In this document: positions 41,795 to 51,353 of the stretch, one piece after another
Layout of the letters: every line of letters begins with the position of its first letter
Numbering within the stretch: the stretch's first letter is position 1
NCBI RefSeq assembly: GCF_026735135.1
Contig: NZ_JAPQER010000006.1
Coordinates: 1 to 64,000 of the forward strand
Source: Clostridium aestuarii
Lineage (GTDB): Bacteria > Bacillota > Clostridia > Clostridiales > Clostridiaceae
Reading direction: 5' to 3'
Length of the DNA: 64,000 nt
Translations under genes and position numbers: made by a program
The notes under the pieces: generated by a model
Seen by the model: only the letters and a program-made list of their open reading frames with translations
The model's database searches: none
Told to the model about the DNA's origin: nothing

Positions 41795-43669
41795 TTACTT
41801 GTTTTTAGCTTCCTTTTTGTCCTTATCAAACTCTTCAAGCTTATGTTGCTTCCATTTAATATCCTTTGTACTATAATTTACATTCTTAGTATAAGTATTT
41901 TTCCATACATTATTTGCTTTAAGTTTATTTTTAGATGTCATATTAGCAACAGGAACAGTTATTGTTTCTCTATATAAGTCTTTTCCTATCTTTATAATAT
42001 ATAAATATTGATTTTCAAGTTCTTCTAAATCATATTTCTTTGTCTTATCTTCTTTTACAAACTTATTAATAGCATCTAAATCATACTCTTGTGCAATATA
42101 ATATATTTTAGCTCCATCACATTCACCAGATTTAATATTAATCTTTGATAATCCCATACGAATTTCATCATCTTTTAAATAGAACTCAGCTCTATTTTCG
42201 ATGATTTTATCTATTTCCTCTGTATCAAGTCCAGCAGACATTTCTACACGAATATTACTTTTAGGTTCAAAAGCACCTGCATATTCATTATTGCTTATAT
42301 CCCGTCTATATCCATCATCCTCATAAAAATAATCATCAAAATCATCATAATAGAAACCATATCTATTATAAGAAATATTCCAGTTCTTTGTTATCTTTGT
42401 CTTGAAATTATATTTTTTCATTTTTAATTCTTTTGAAGCACTTAAATTCATTACAGATTTTGCTGTAATTATTCTTCCTAAATATTTACTTAAACATTTT
42501 TTATCCAATGTAAATGAATTTAACATATCTTCAAAGCTTTTTCTTTTTTCAGCATCTTTATATTTATCTTCCATCATCGTAGCAGATACAAGATACTGAT
42601 ATCCATTTCCTACAGCATATAAATTATGAACAATATATGGAGTTTTAGTAACTGTATTATAACGAATAACTACATGTTGAACACTTGTATCTCCTTGCTT
42701 TTTAGATTCATTTTTTAATATCTTATAAACATTTTTATTATAGTTATTTTTTAATATTTCTATCTCATTCTGTGCCCAAATTGAAGCTTTTTTATAACTT
42801 TCAGCAGAACTTACTAATTTAACAGTAATTCCTTCAGGTATTTTAAACTCATCATCTTCTTCATCTTTTTTATTATTAAGTTCTTCATCACTATATACAG
42901 GACAGAAAGTTTGGCAACGAGTATTCGGAGATCCTTCTACCTTCCAATAAGGACTCATTACTATTTTCCATCCATAGTTTTTATTTTTGTACTCTCTAGT
43001 AGTACTTACTGAATCTGATAACTCTTTGATATATGGATTTTTTTCATCAAATGAAAGTTTAAAAGAAGATACTAACTTATCAAACATTTCTTCATGCCCT
43101 CTATAAAATTCTCCATCCATATCTATTTCTAAGTTATATATATATCCATTTACTACATACATTCTGTTTTCAATATAATCTTTAAATTCATCTTCTTGTT
43201 CTGGTTCCTCCATCATAAAGAAACCATAATCTCTATTTGTTTTTATTATTTTAATATATTTTTTCCCATAACTATCTTTAGCAATATCTATAGTAAATTC
43301 TTTATTTTCACGACGTCTCCATGAACGGCGATGTCTTGAACTATTCTGCATTTTATAAAGAAGCTCTTCTAATGTTAAATCATCTTTATTTTTAGTAACG
43401 CTTAGATCAACAGAAGAATTATAGCTTTTAGTAGACATATTAAATTCATTTGCTCTATCTGATTTATAAACAATAGCATCATCTGGAAGATGCATAGACC
43501 ATTTATATATTCTACTTCCGACCTCTGTTTTCATTCTATCATTTTTATCTGAAAACACTTCATATAAATCTATATTTCCACTATCAGTTTTTGCATATGC
43601 TACAGGTGCTATTATCCCTACAGTCAAAAATGCACTCATTATGATTGCAGCTATCTTTTTCTTTTTCAT
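41795..43669 (-). CDS. Exported protein with three PsbP-like repeats, function unknown
   Basis: A 624-residue protein with a signal peptide (residues 1-26, ending VAYA). The mature part seems to contain three related segments, each with an aromatic strand pattern and an FxxxxxSF-type end: around 50-205 (MFDKLVSSFKLSF), 225-395 (FEDMLNSFTLDKK) and 415-605. Such repeats resemble PsbP/DUF1795-type domains, but the assignment is tentative. A basic patch (SSRHRRSWRRRENK, near 110-123) and an Asp/Tyr-rich patch (YYDDFDDYFYEDDGYRR, near 445) are unusual. It starts one base after the htrA stop, and its AAAGGAGG site lies inside htrA. It may be an HtrA partner or substrate. Confidence 0.6.
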   Translation of the reverse strand: MKKKKIAAIIMSAFLTVGIIAPVAYAKTDSGNIDLYEVFSDKNDRMKTEVGSRIYKWSMHLPDDAIVYKSDRANEFNMSTKSYNSSVDLSVTKNKDDLTLEELLYKMQNSSRHRRSWRRRENKEFTIDIAKDSYGKKYIKIIKTNRDYGFFMMEEPEQEDEFKDYIENRMYVVNGYIYNLEIDMDGEFYRGHEEMFDKLVSSFKLSFDEKNPYIKELSDSVSTTREYKNKNYGWKIVMSPYWKVEGSPNTRCQTFCPVYSDEELNNKKDEEDDEFKIPEGITVKLVSSAESYKKASIWAQNEIEILKNNYNKNVYKILKNESKKQGDTSVQHVVIRYNTVTKTPYIVHNLYAVGNGYQYLVSATMMEDKYKDAEKRKSFEDMLNSFTLDKKCLSKYLGRIITAKSVMNLSASKELKMKKYNFKTKITKNWNISYNRYGFYYDDFDDYFYEDDGYRRDISNNEYAGAFEPKSNIRVEMSAGLDTEEIDKIIENRAEFYLKDDEIRMGLSKINIKSGECDGAKIYYIAQEYDLDAINKFVKEDKTKKYDLEELENQYLYIIKIGKDLYRETITVPVANMTSKNKLKANNVWKNTYTKNVNYSTKDIKWKQHKLEEFDKDKKEAKNK

Positions 43670-43670
43670 A

Positions 43671-44732
43671 TTAATCCTCCTTTCCTGCTTCTTTTGATTT
43701 GTCTTGTTTTTCTTTTAGCATAACTTCAACATCAATTTTTTTATCTTTTCTACTAAAAGTAAATTTCACTTTGTCTTCTGGTACATGTTCTTTTAATATT
43801 TCGTTGTATTGAGCTATAGAAGTAATAGCTTTTCCATCTATTGCTTCAAGCATGTCACCTTCTTTTACTTGGTTTAAATTTACTACTGCACCCTTTTCAA
43901 GTGCTACCACCTTTAATCCTTGATTCGTTGGAATTCCAAGCATTGCTGCCCAGTTTTCTTCAAAATCTATTCCTGTATAGCATCTTCTTATTTTTCCATA
44001 TTTATCAAATTGTTCTATAAAATACTTAACATGATCTATTGGAATTGAAAAATTCATTCCCTGAAAAAACATAGTTCCTAAAGTATTTATACCTACAAGT
44101 TCCCCCTTCATATTAACAAGAGGTCCTCCACTGTTTCCTGGATTTATTGCCGCATCTGTTTGAAGATAAGTATACATACGGTCTACAGGTCTATTTAATC
44201 CACTTACAATCCCCTTGGTTGCACTATTTCTATATCCAAAAGATAAAGGTGTACCAATTGCTATTACTTCATTGCCAACCTTTATTTTTTGTTCATCTGC
44301 CATTTTCATAGGTTTTAAATTATCTTTGTTTATTTTTAGAAGTGCAAGATCAATTTCCTTATCTGTATATAAAAGTTGAGCTTTATATACTTTTCCATCG
44401 TACATTACTACATAAATATTCTTTAATCCATCTACCACATGGTTATTAGTAATTATTCTTCCTTCTTTGCTTACTATAACACCTGATCCATGTTGAAGAT
44501 TTTTAGGAAATTTTGCAAATATATGTTCTCTTTCTTTAACTTTTGTGTTCTTACCTATAACTGCAACTACAGATTGATTCACTTCATCAATTACTTCAGG
44601 TACATTTTTCTTCTTTTCACTCTGCACCACTTCTTTTTTAATAGCTTCTTGATTACCTTCTACTGCAAAAGCCGTTGTAGTTGTTGCAAACACCATACTC
44701 AATCCTAAAATAAATATTAAAAACTTTTTCAT
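43671..44732 (-). CDS. htrA: HtrA/DegP-type serine protease with PDZ domain
   Basis: A 353-residue exported S1C protease. It has a signal peptide (residues 1-23, AFA), a trypsin-like domain with catalytic His in ITNNHVVDG, Asp in KEIDLALLKI and Ser in NPGNSGGPLVN, and one C-terminal PDZ domain (LKVVALEKGAVVNLNQVKEG). The family degrades or refolds misfolded exported proteins outside the membrane. It is the first gene of a two-gene operon with the PsbP-like exported protein. The leader contains three tandem 15-base repeats. Confidence 0.92.
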   Translation of the reverse strand: MKKFLIFILGLSMVFATTTTAFAVEGNQEAIKKEVVQSEKKKNVPEVIDEVNQSVVAVIGKNTKVKEREHIFAKFPKNLQHGSGVIVSKEGRIITNNHVVDGLKNIYVVMYDGKVYKAQLLYTDKEIDLALLKINKDNLKPMKMADEQKIKVGNEVIAIGTPLSFGYRNSATKGIVSGLNRPVDRMYTYLQTDAAINPGNSGGPLVNMKGELVGINTLGTMFFQGMNFSIPIDHVKYFIEQFDKYGKIRRCYTGIDFEENWAAMLGIPTNQGLKVVALEKGAVVNLNQVKEGDMLEAIDGKAITSIAQYNEILKEHVPEDKVKFTFSRKDKKIDVEVMLKEKQDKSKEAGKED

Positions 44733-44745
44733 AATCCCCCTCCTA

Positions 44746-44790
44746 TATTTATAAGCTTCATATTTATAAGCTTCATATTTATAAGTTTCA
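44746..44790 (-). repeat. Three tandem 15-bp repeats in the htrA leader
   Basis: Units at 44746-44760 and 44761-44775 are identical (TATTTATAAGCTTCA on the plus strand). The third, at 44776-44790, differs by one base, and a fourth half unit (TATTTAT) follows. They lie between the probable transcription start and the ribosome site of htrA. Confidence 0.9.
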
Positions 44791-44795
44791 TATTT

Positions 44796-44824
44796 ATATT
44801 ATCACTAAGTATATTATTTTACAA
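44796..44824 (-). promoter_or_regulatory. Probable sigma-A promoter of htrA
   Basis: -35 TTGTAA (44824-44819) and -10 TAATAT (44801-44796) are 17 bases apart; the start would fall in the third repeat unit. Confidence 0.5.
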
Positions 44825-44885
44825 CAATTGTAATTATTGTGATTTATTATAAAATATTACAATTTGCTTGTTATATATTTATTAA

Positions 44886-44928
44886 AACTATAAAAACACA
44901 TCAGCTTACCCGATGTGTTTTTATAGTT
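44886..44928 (-). terminator. Terminator of the aromatic acid exporter-family gene
   Basis: Perfect 17-base inverted repeat (44886-44902 and 44912-44928) with T-rich 3' arm, directly after the stop codon at 44931. Confidence 0.85.
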
Positions 44929-44930
44929 TA

Positions 44931-45899
44931 TTAGGATTCTTTTATTATTAAGTTTCTCTTAAATTCATACTTAATTTTTAAAAACTGTTCCATGTCATTT
45001 AAAAATTGAAAAAGCATTGCTCGATTCTCGAATTCTTCTCTTGTTAAAGGAAGAGACATTTTTCTAAAATCATCTTTTAATATATATAAACAATCAATTA
45101 ATTGCTCTGCTGTATTTTCTTCATACAATGAATGAGCAACTTTCTCTGTAAAATTAGCTATCATAATCGTCTGATCATAAGTCATAAAAAACCGTTGAAA
45201 ATGTTCTTTCATTCGTTTGATAGCTTCATACTGCTGCCTTCTCATTTCCATATAGTATACATAGTAACTTGCATCTAAAAGAAAATAATTGTTAAAATTA
45301 ATATATGACCGACTTAACGCCTTGTTTAACCTAATTTCAAGATTATTAAACAAATTATCTTCTTTTAATGATACTTTATGCTCTCTCAATGCTATTGCCA
45401 TACGAAATAAAATTTCTTTCATAGTTTCTTCAATATAAATTTGATCTTGCTTAATATCTTCTTCTATACTTGGGATATAAAGATTTAATATTAATGCCAC
45501 ACCAATACCAATTATCATAAGTGCTAACTCGTTTCCGATTAAAAATATATTCACTGATTGTTTAACTAATAGATGTGTTACAAGTACAGAGCTTACAACT
45601 ATCCCTTCTCCTATATTAAATTTTACTGCTGCGGGAATAAAAACCACTAAAAAGATACCAAAACTTATTTCATTATAACCAAATATTCTAAAAAAAACAG
45701 AAGAAATAAATAATGCTAAAATACATGCACCTATTCGATTAAGTGCTATTTTAAAAGACTGTTTTTTTGTATTTTGAATACTTAAAATTGTAATAATCCC
45801 AGCAGATACAGCATATTCTAATCCTAGCTGTTTTGCAATAATCATTGCAATTGAAGCTCCAATTCCTGTTTTTAATGTTCGATAACCAATAAATTTCAT
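44931..45899 (-). CDS. Aromatic acid exporter family protein (ArAE/DUF939-like)
   Basis: A 322-residue protein. An N-terminal membrane half (about residues 1-145, five or six helices) begins MKFIGYRTLKTGIGASIAMI and includes KKQSFKIALNRIGACILALF. A cytoplasmic helical half of about 175 residues follows. This is the usual YgaH/ArAE_1 layout. Members are thought to export aromatic or other weak acids, but evidence for Gram-positive members is thin. The ATG follows AAAGGAG. It is monocistronic. Confidence 0.82.
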   Translation of the reverse strand: MKFIGYRTLKTGIGASIAMIIAKQLGLEYAVSAGIITILSIQNTKKQSFKIALNRIGACILALFISSVFFRIFGYNEISFGIFLVVFIPAAVKFNIGEGIVVSSVLVTHLLVKQSVNIFLIGNELALMIIGIGVALILNLYIPSIEEDIKQDQIYIEETMKEILFRMAIALREHKVSLKEDNLFNNLEIRLNKALSRSYINFNNYFLLDASYYVYYMEMRRQQYEAIKRMKEHFQRFFMTYDQTIMIANFTEKVAHSLYEENTAEQLIDCLYILKDDFRKMSLPLTREEFENRAMLFQFLNDMEQFLKIKYEFKRNLIIKES

Positions 45900-46017
45900 A
45901 GGTACTCCTTTATATATAATTAAATTCCTATGTTTTTTATCATTGTTTTATTATATATTTTTACTATCCTTTTTATTGATTGGATGATTCTACCTATATA
46001 AAATATATAAGGTTTTT

Positions 46018-46110
46018 AATATAACGTTATTAAAAACCTTATATTATTTATGAGGTGCATCCATAAATAATATAATTTTTTATTATACTTTTACAAATGC
46101 ACCTCATAAA
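46018..46110 (-). terminator. Overlapping hairpins downstream of htpG
   Basis: Three stems compete here. One is 46047-46060 with 46097-46110 (TTTATGAGGTGCAT). The second is 46041-46052 with 46062-46073 (ATATTATTTATG). The third is an AAGGTTTTTAATA stem at about 46009-46040. On the minus strand the last ends in a T-rich run and is the likely terminator of htpG. Confidence 0.6.
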
Positions 46111-46111
46111 T

Positions 46112-47986
46112 TTATTTAATTAAACAGCACACATCATTTGCAAATTGTACAGGATCCTCTATTGGAAGTCCTTCAATTAACAACGCCTGATTATATAATA
46201 GGTTTGCATACATTTTTAATTTATCTTTATCATCTACAAATGCTTTTTTAATAGAACTAAACATTTCATGATTTGTATTTATCTCCAAAATTTTATCAGC
46301 CTTAACATTTTGACCATCTGGCATCATATTAAGTACTTTCTCCATTTCAATAGATACTTCACCTTCATTAGCAAGACAAACAGGGTGTGTTTTTAACCTT
46401 TTTGATACTCTCACTTCTTTAACTTTTCCATTTAAAGCATCCTTCATAAAACCAAATAGTTCTTTATTTTCTTCTGTTTCTTTTTCATTTTCCTTTTCAT
46501 CGGATTCAAATCCTAAATCTTTACTTGAAACAGATCTAAATTCTTTTTCCTTATATTTAGCAAGCATTTTGATTGCAAACTCGTCAACCTCATCAGTAAA
46601 ATATAATATTTCAAAACCTTTGTCTTTGATTACTTCAGTTTGTGGTAATTTTTCGATTTTATCTATATTCTCTCCTGTAGCATAGTATATGTACTTTTGA
46701 TCATCTTTCATTCGAGAAATATATTCATCCAGACTTACAAGCTTATTTTCTGTAGAAGAATGGAAAATTAATAAGTCTTGTAATTCCTCTTTATTCATAC
46801 CAAAACCAGAATAAACACCGTATTTAAGTTGTCTTCCAAAACTATTATAGAACTCTTCATAATCTTCACGATTGTTTTTAAGCATTAATAAAAGCTCATT
46901 TTTGATTTTATCTTTTATTTTTTTCCCAATAAATTTAAGTTGTCTATCATGTTGTAAAAGTTCTCTTGAAATATTAAGCGAAAGATCTGCTGAATCAACT
47001 AGCCCTTGAGCAAAACTAAAATAATCTGGCAATAGATCCGCACATTTTTCCATTATTAATACACCATTTGAATAAAGTTCTAATCCTTTTTGGAATTCTT
47101 TTGTGTAAAAATCATAAGGTGCTTTCTTAGGAATAAAAAGTAATGTAGTATAACTTACTCGCCCTTCAACACTTGAATGAATTGTTTTAATAGGTTTTTC
47201 ATATCCAAAATGCTTATCCATATAAAATTGATCATAATCCTCAGACTTCAATTCATTTTTATTTCTTCGCCAAATTGGCACCATACTATTTAAAGTTTCA
47301 TCTTCAAAATAGTCTTCATGTTCATTCTCGGTACCTTCTTTTAATTTGCTTTTCTTCATCATCATCTTAATTGGATATTTTATGAAATCAGAATACTTTT
47401 TAATTAAAGATTTTAGTTTATATTCTTCTAAAAAATCATCATAATTTTCATCATCAGTATTTTCTTTAATCTTTAATATAATCTCAGTTCCCATTGTTTC
47501 TTTTTCGCAAGCTTCAATATCATATCCTTCTGCCCCATTTGATTTCCATTCATATGCCTCATTTGAATCAACCGCACGACTCTTTACAGTAACCAAATCA
47601 GATACCATAAAAGAAGAATAAAACCCAACTCCAAATTGCCCTATGATATCCACTCCATCTTTTACTTCATTTTCATTTTTAAATGCAAGAGAACCACTTT
47701 TAGCAATAGTACCTAGATTATTTTCAAGCTCATCTTTTGTCATACCAATCCCTGTATCACTAATTGTAAGTGTTCTCTTTTCTTTATCTGGAGTAATTCT
47801 GATATAAAAATCATCTTTTACGAAACTTACATTTTCATCAACAAGTGATCTGTAATAACTTTTATCAATTGCATCACTTGCATTTGATATAATTTCTCTC
47901 AAAAATATTTCCTTATTTGTATAAATTGAGTTAATCATTAAATCAAGTAATCTTTTAGATTCTGCTTTAAATTGTTTTTTAGCCAT
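46112..47986 (-). CDS. htpG: Molecular chaperone HtpG (Hsp90)
   Basis: A 624-residue Hsp90-family chaperone. The GHKL ATPase domain shows [25 protein letters not shown] and [13 protein letters not shown]. The middle domain shows [20 protein letters not shown] and [10 protein letters not shown]; the dimerisation domain ends with [14 protein letters not shown]. The ATG at 47986 is chosen with AGAGGAAATGATA before it; an in-frame ATG seven codons upstream overlaps that site. It is monocistronic, under a sigma-A promoter with a CIRCE operator, so HrcA control is expected. Confidence 0.95.
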   Translation of the reverse strand: MAKKQFKAESKRLLDLMINSIYTNKEIFLREIISNASDAIDKSYYRSLVDENVSFVKDDFYIRITPDKEKRTLTISDTGIGMTKDELENNLGTIAKSGSLAFKNENEVKDGVDIIGQFGVGFYSSFMVSDLVTVKSRAVDSNEAYEWKSNGAEGYDIEACEKETMGTEIILKIKENTDDENYDDFLEEYKLKSLIKKYSDFIKYPIKMMMKKSKLKEGTENEHEDYFEDETLNSMVPIWRRNKNELKSEDYDQFYMDKHFGYEKPIKTIHSSVEGRVSYTTLLFIPKKAPYDFYTKEFQKGLELYSNGVLIMEKCADLLPDYFSFAQGLVDSADLSLNISRELLQHDRQLKFIGKKIKDKIKNELLLMLKNNREDYEEFYNSFGRQLKYGVYSGFGMNKEELQDLLIFHSSTENKLVSLDEYISRMKDDQKYIYYATGENIDKIEKLPQTEVIKDKGFEILYFTDEVDEFAIKMLAKYKEKEFRSVSSKDLGFESDEKENEKETEENKELFGFMKDALNGKVKEVRVSKRLKTHPVCLANEGEVSIEMEKVLNMMPDGQNVKADKILEINTNHEMFSSIKKAFVDDKDKLKMYANLLYNQALLIEGLPIEDPVQFANDVCCLIK

Positions 47987-48102
47987 ATTATCATTTCCTC
48001 TCATCATAATATTTAATGTAAGTAGATATACAAAATCTTTAATTTTATGATAACACTTACTTCATAGTTATGTTATAAAAAAGATCTATTTAAAACTTTT
48101 TG

Positions 48103-48129
48103 TTAGCACTCTCAATAAATGAGTGCTAA
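48103..48129 (-). promoter_or_regulatory. CIRCE operator (HrcA site)
   Basis: Perfect TTAGCACTC-N9-GAGTGCTAA inverted repeat, identical to the CIRCE consensus, immediately downstream of the -10 box of the htpG promoter. Confidence 0.97.
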
Positions 48130-48133
48130 CTTT

Positions 48134-48161
48134 ATTTTAGCAATTATTTTTTCTTTGTCAA
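48134..48161 (-). promoter_or_regulatory. Sigma-A promoter of htpG
   Basis: -35 TTGACA (48161-48156) and -10 TAAAAT (48139-48134), 16 bases apart, followed within 5 bases by CIRCE. The leader to the ATG is about 140 bases. Confidence 0.8.
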
Positions 48162-48650
48162 TATATTACTTATATTTTAAAATATATACTACTATATAAA
48201 TAAAACTTAAGAATTACTAGAAACTATATTTTTTCTTGCTCTACTTAAAGTTACCTTTATGTTATCATATAAATATTTATCTCACTTTTATGTACCATAT
48301 TAAATCAAATTCTTTAAATATTTCTATATAAAAATTGTATAGCAACTTTTTAAAATTTATTATACAATAATCATTTTAGCCTATTTTTATAGGTTATATT
48401 AAAGCTATAATAAAAAATATACCTATTTTCTATTTATAATACAGTTCAGCATTTGCTTTAACTGCGGTTTTTATTCACTTAAGGAGTAGATTATTCGTAA
48501 ATAAACAAACCTCTTAAGAAATTTATTTTCTCTTAAAAGATTTATGTAAATCCTATTTAGAATGACCTAATCCTTGACACACTATAATTCTTTTCTTTTT
48601 TATCTATCCCTTGTTCTTGTTTAAAAATTATTTTTTTAATATCCCTTTCA
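48162..48650. other. Long intergenic region without a recognised gene
   Basis: About 490 bases, mostly very AT-rich. From about 48440 to 48600 the composition is less skewed, and an inverted repeat CTTAAG-GAG / CTCTTAAG frames a short stretch. All six frames are broken by stops, and no ribosome site with a usable frame is seen. It could be a decayed gene or a small RNA; I cannot support either. Confidence 0.4.
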
Positions 48651-49814
48651 TTACTTTAAAGTAATTACATTCGTAACATCAATTTCATCAAATGGTCTTC
48701 CATTATTTTTTTGCTTTTTACTATGCATCATTATTTTTTCACCAGATGGACTCCATGCAATAGGCATATAATATTCTCCTGCACAAATCAATGATGCTTT
48801 CTTTGTTTTTACATCTACTACATAAAGCCCTTCATGTCCTTCTTCATTTGATATATAAGCTACCTTTGTTCCATCTGAAGACCACCTTACACCATATATA
48901 TATCCTTTAGCTAAAACATCTCTTTGTTTTCCTTCTATATCTGTCAATACCAATTCATTTACATCTTTCTCAAGATTTGATGTAAGCATAAGAAGTTGTT
49001 CTTGATCAGGAGATAAACTAAACTCTTGAACATCATCTTTAACTAATTCTTTCTTTTCTTTTTTATTCATATCATAAACTTTTATTTTGTCATCATCATC
49101 TGCTCCACGATGTATTGTTACATAATATATTTTATCTCCAACTTTTATTGGGTTTGTAATGCTAAGTCCATTTAATGGGTCTTTTATTCCCATTGTTCCC
49201 TTTTCTACATCTTTTATTTTTTTTATATTTCCATCAACATTTATAATAGCAAAACCCCTAATACTGTGGCAAGGAGCAATTAGCTCTTCATCATTAATCC
49301 ATTTAGCTTCACTCAAATCATATTCATCTATAGCATTATCTGAAATTTTAACTATTGTATTTCCTTGCACATCTGCAATATAGCCCGCAGCCTTTTCTTC
49401 AAATTCATTTCTATAAAATATATATTTATTACTTGGCGAAGCAATTGCCCCATCTTGAAATTTTAATTGATCACCAATTCCTTTTTCTTCTTTAGAATTT
49501 AGATCATATAAATAAATATTTTTTACTTTAAAATCAGCCTTAAGTTTATCATTATCAATTTTTATTGGTTCTAATCCTTTGTTTTCCTTTGTGATTGCTA
49601 TTTTGTTTTCATCTACCCAATCATACCCTATTATCCCTTCATAAGTATCAATTTTAGATGCAACCAACTCAGTTGCTAAAATATCTTTTGTATCCTTTAT
49701 AATCGTTATGTTTTTATTATTTTCTTTTCCTTCTGCTTTGTATTGTGTATATCCAAAAGTTCCTACTAAAGTACTAAACGCCAACACACCTATTAATAAT
49801 TTTCTTTTTATCAT
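48651..49814 (-). CDS. Exported TolB-like beta-propeller protein
   Basis: A 387-residue protein with an N-terminal signal or anchor (about residues 1-25). The propeller blades show WD/TolB-type signatures such as IYGVRWSSDGTKVAYISNEE, YYMPIAWSPSGEKIMMHSKK and EFSLSPDQEQLLML. It is probably wall- or membrane-associated. It lies 87 bases downstream of a histidine kinase gene on the same strand and may be part of that two-component unit, for example as an output or accessory sensor. The specific role is unknown. The ATG follows AAGGAGG. Confidence 0.75.
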   Translation of the reverse strand: MIKRKLLIGVLAFSTLVGTFGYTQYKAEGKENNKNITIIKDTKDILATELVASKIDTYEGIIGYDWVDENKIAITKENKGLEPIKIDNDKLKADFKVKNIYLYDLNSKEEKGIGDQLKFQDGAIASPSNKYIFYRNEFEEKAAGYIADVQGNTIVKISDNAIDEYDLSEAKWINDEELIAPCHSIRGFAIINVDGNIKKIKDVEKGTMGIKDPLNGLSITNPIKVGDKIYYVTIHRGADDDDKIKVYDMNKKEKKELVKDDVQEFSLSPDQEQLLMLTSNLEKDVNELVLTDIEGKQRDVLAKGYIYGVRWSSDGTKVAYISNEEGHEGLYVVDVKTKKASLICAGEYYMPIAWSPSGEKIMMHSKKQKNNGRPFDEIDVTNVITLK

Positions 49815-49901
49815 TTTTCAATTCCTCCTTATTTTCTATAATAATACTATACCTAATTGATTTTTCAAAAGTATATCTAATTGTTTCAAAACTGTAAAAT
49901 T

Positions 49902-51353
49902 TTATAAAGATGGAAAAGAAATTAAAAATGTAGTTCCTTTTTCTTTTGTATCTAATAACAAAATGGTTCCTTTTTGTTTTTCTATTAATTCTTTTACAAG
50001 AGAAAGGCCTAATCCTGTTCCGCCATGATTTTTGGATCGATCTTTATTAACCGTATAAAAAGGTTCAAATATCTTCTCTCTTGCTTCTTTTGGAATCCCA
50101 ATTCCTGTATCTGCTACTTCTATAAATACCTTTTTATCCTTCGTATAGCTATTAATAAATATTTCTCCATTAACCTTATTATATTTTATAGCATTGTCTA
50201 TTAAATTAATAAAAATATGCATTAAATTTTCTTTATCGCCTAGAATAAATACAGATTGTAAGTTTTTTATTAAGCTAATATTAAACTTCTGAGCTTTCCC
50301 TTGCATACGGCTACAAATTTCTTCTAGTATCTCTTTCACATCTATTTTTTCATATTGAAATTCAAAATCATATTTTTGCAATGAAGATAAATGTAAAATT
50401 TTCTCCACCATCTCATAAAGTCTTTGTGTCTCTTTTACAATATTTACTTTTGCATCTTTCAGCAAATTAGGATCGTCTGAATAGATATTCAATAGATCCA
50501 TATATGTTTTTATAACTGTAAGAGGTGTTTTAAATTCATGTGTTATATTCCCAATAAAAGTTTTCTGCTGCTTTTCTAATGCTTTTAGTTTTTGTACTGC
50601 TAGTCTAAGTTTTTGCTGTTCTTCTTCCATTTTTTTTATATTTTTTTCAATTTGACTGCTCATATAATAAATTCCTTCACTCAATTCTCCAAGTTCATCG
50701 TTTCTTCTAAGAGGAACAATATCATTATATAAGCCACTCTTAATGTCTAGTGTATCTTTTTTGAGTTTAACAATACTTTTAGAAAATGTATTAAAATAAA
50801 AATATGCACCAATAAAACTAAATACAAATACAACTGCTCCTATCTTCATAAAAAGAGCTTTTATATCATTATAAAAATCAATATTTTTTTTAAGTGAATA
50901 ATGAAATTTAATCACTCCTATTTGATCTACATTATAAAGAGGCGCGATATATTCTGCATAATCTCCTACAATTTGATACGCTATTTGATCCTTCAGGGCG
51001 TGAGAAAGCAACTCTTTAACATCTGTTCTATTATTATATGGCATAGAATTTGTTATTTCTTTTCCATTCATATCATAAATTGCAGTATACATTCCATTTA
51101 TTGAATTTAACTGTGCTACAAGTTCTTGTGCACTTTCTTGTAAAAATTGTTTTCTATCTTCTATTGATTTTGTAAGATACATCTGTCTGATATATGTGTT
51201 TGCAATTTTAACCTGCTGTGCTAAATACGTTTCATAATCTTTCTTTTGATTGTTTGTTATTCCACTTAGTACTAGTTTACTCAGTATACTCATTGTTAAA
51301 AGTAAAAGAATTGCTAAAAATACACTAAATTTTATCTTTATACTAACCTTCAT
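49902..51353 (-). CDS. Sensor histidine kinase
   Basis: A membrane kinase of about 483 residues. Helix 1 lies near 7-28 and an extracytoplasmic domain of about 125 residues follows (including MYTAIYDMNGKEITNSMPYN). Helix 2 lies near 167-188, then HAMP and DHp with the histidine in FIGNITHEFKTPLTVIKTY. The ATPase domain has NLIDNAIKYN, DTGIGIP and GGTGLGLSLVKEL. The ATG at 51353 overlaps the response regulator end by 11 bases; a GTG three codons upstream is an alternative. The signal is unknown. Confidence 0.92.
   Translation of the reverse strand: MKVSIKIKFSVFLAILLLLTMSILSKLVLSGITNNQKKDYETYLAQQVKIANTYIRQMYLTKSIEDRKQFLQESAQELVAQLNSINGMYTAIYDMNGKEITNSMPYNNRTDVKELLSHALKDQIAYQIVGDYAEYIAPLYNVDQIGVIKFHYSLKKNIDFYNDIKALFMKIGAVVFVFSFIGAYFYFNTFSKSIVKLKKDTLDIKSGLYNDIVPLRRNDELGELSEGIYYMSSQIEKNIKKMEEEQQKLRLAVQKLKALEKQQKTFIGNITHEFKTPLTVIKTYMDLLNIYSDDPNLLKDAKVNIVKETQRLYEMVEKILHLSSLQKYDFEFQYEKIDVKEILEEICSRMQGKAQKFNISLIKNLQSVFILGDKENLMHIFINLIDNAIKYNKVNGEIFINSYTKDKKVFIEVADTGIGIPKEAREKIFEPFYTVNKDRSKNHGGTGLGLSLVKELIEKQKGTILLLDTKEKGTTFLISFPSL

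Noticed and set aside
44746-44790. A CRISPR-like or direct-repeat array
   Set aside because: The units are 15 bases without spacers, so it is a simple tandem repeat.
48440-48600. A decayed transposase or gene fragment between htpG and the propeller gene
   Set aside because: All frames have stops and I recognise no protein segment; only described as an unexplained gap.
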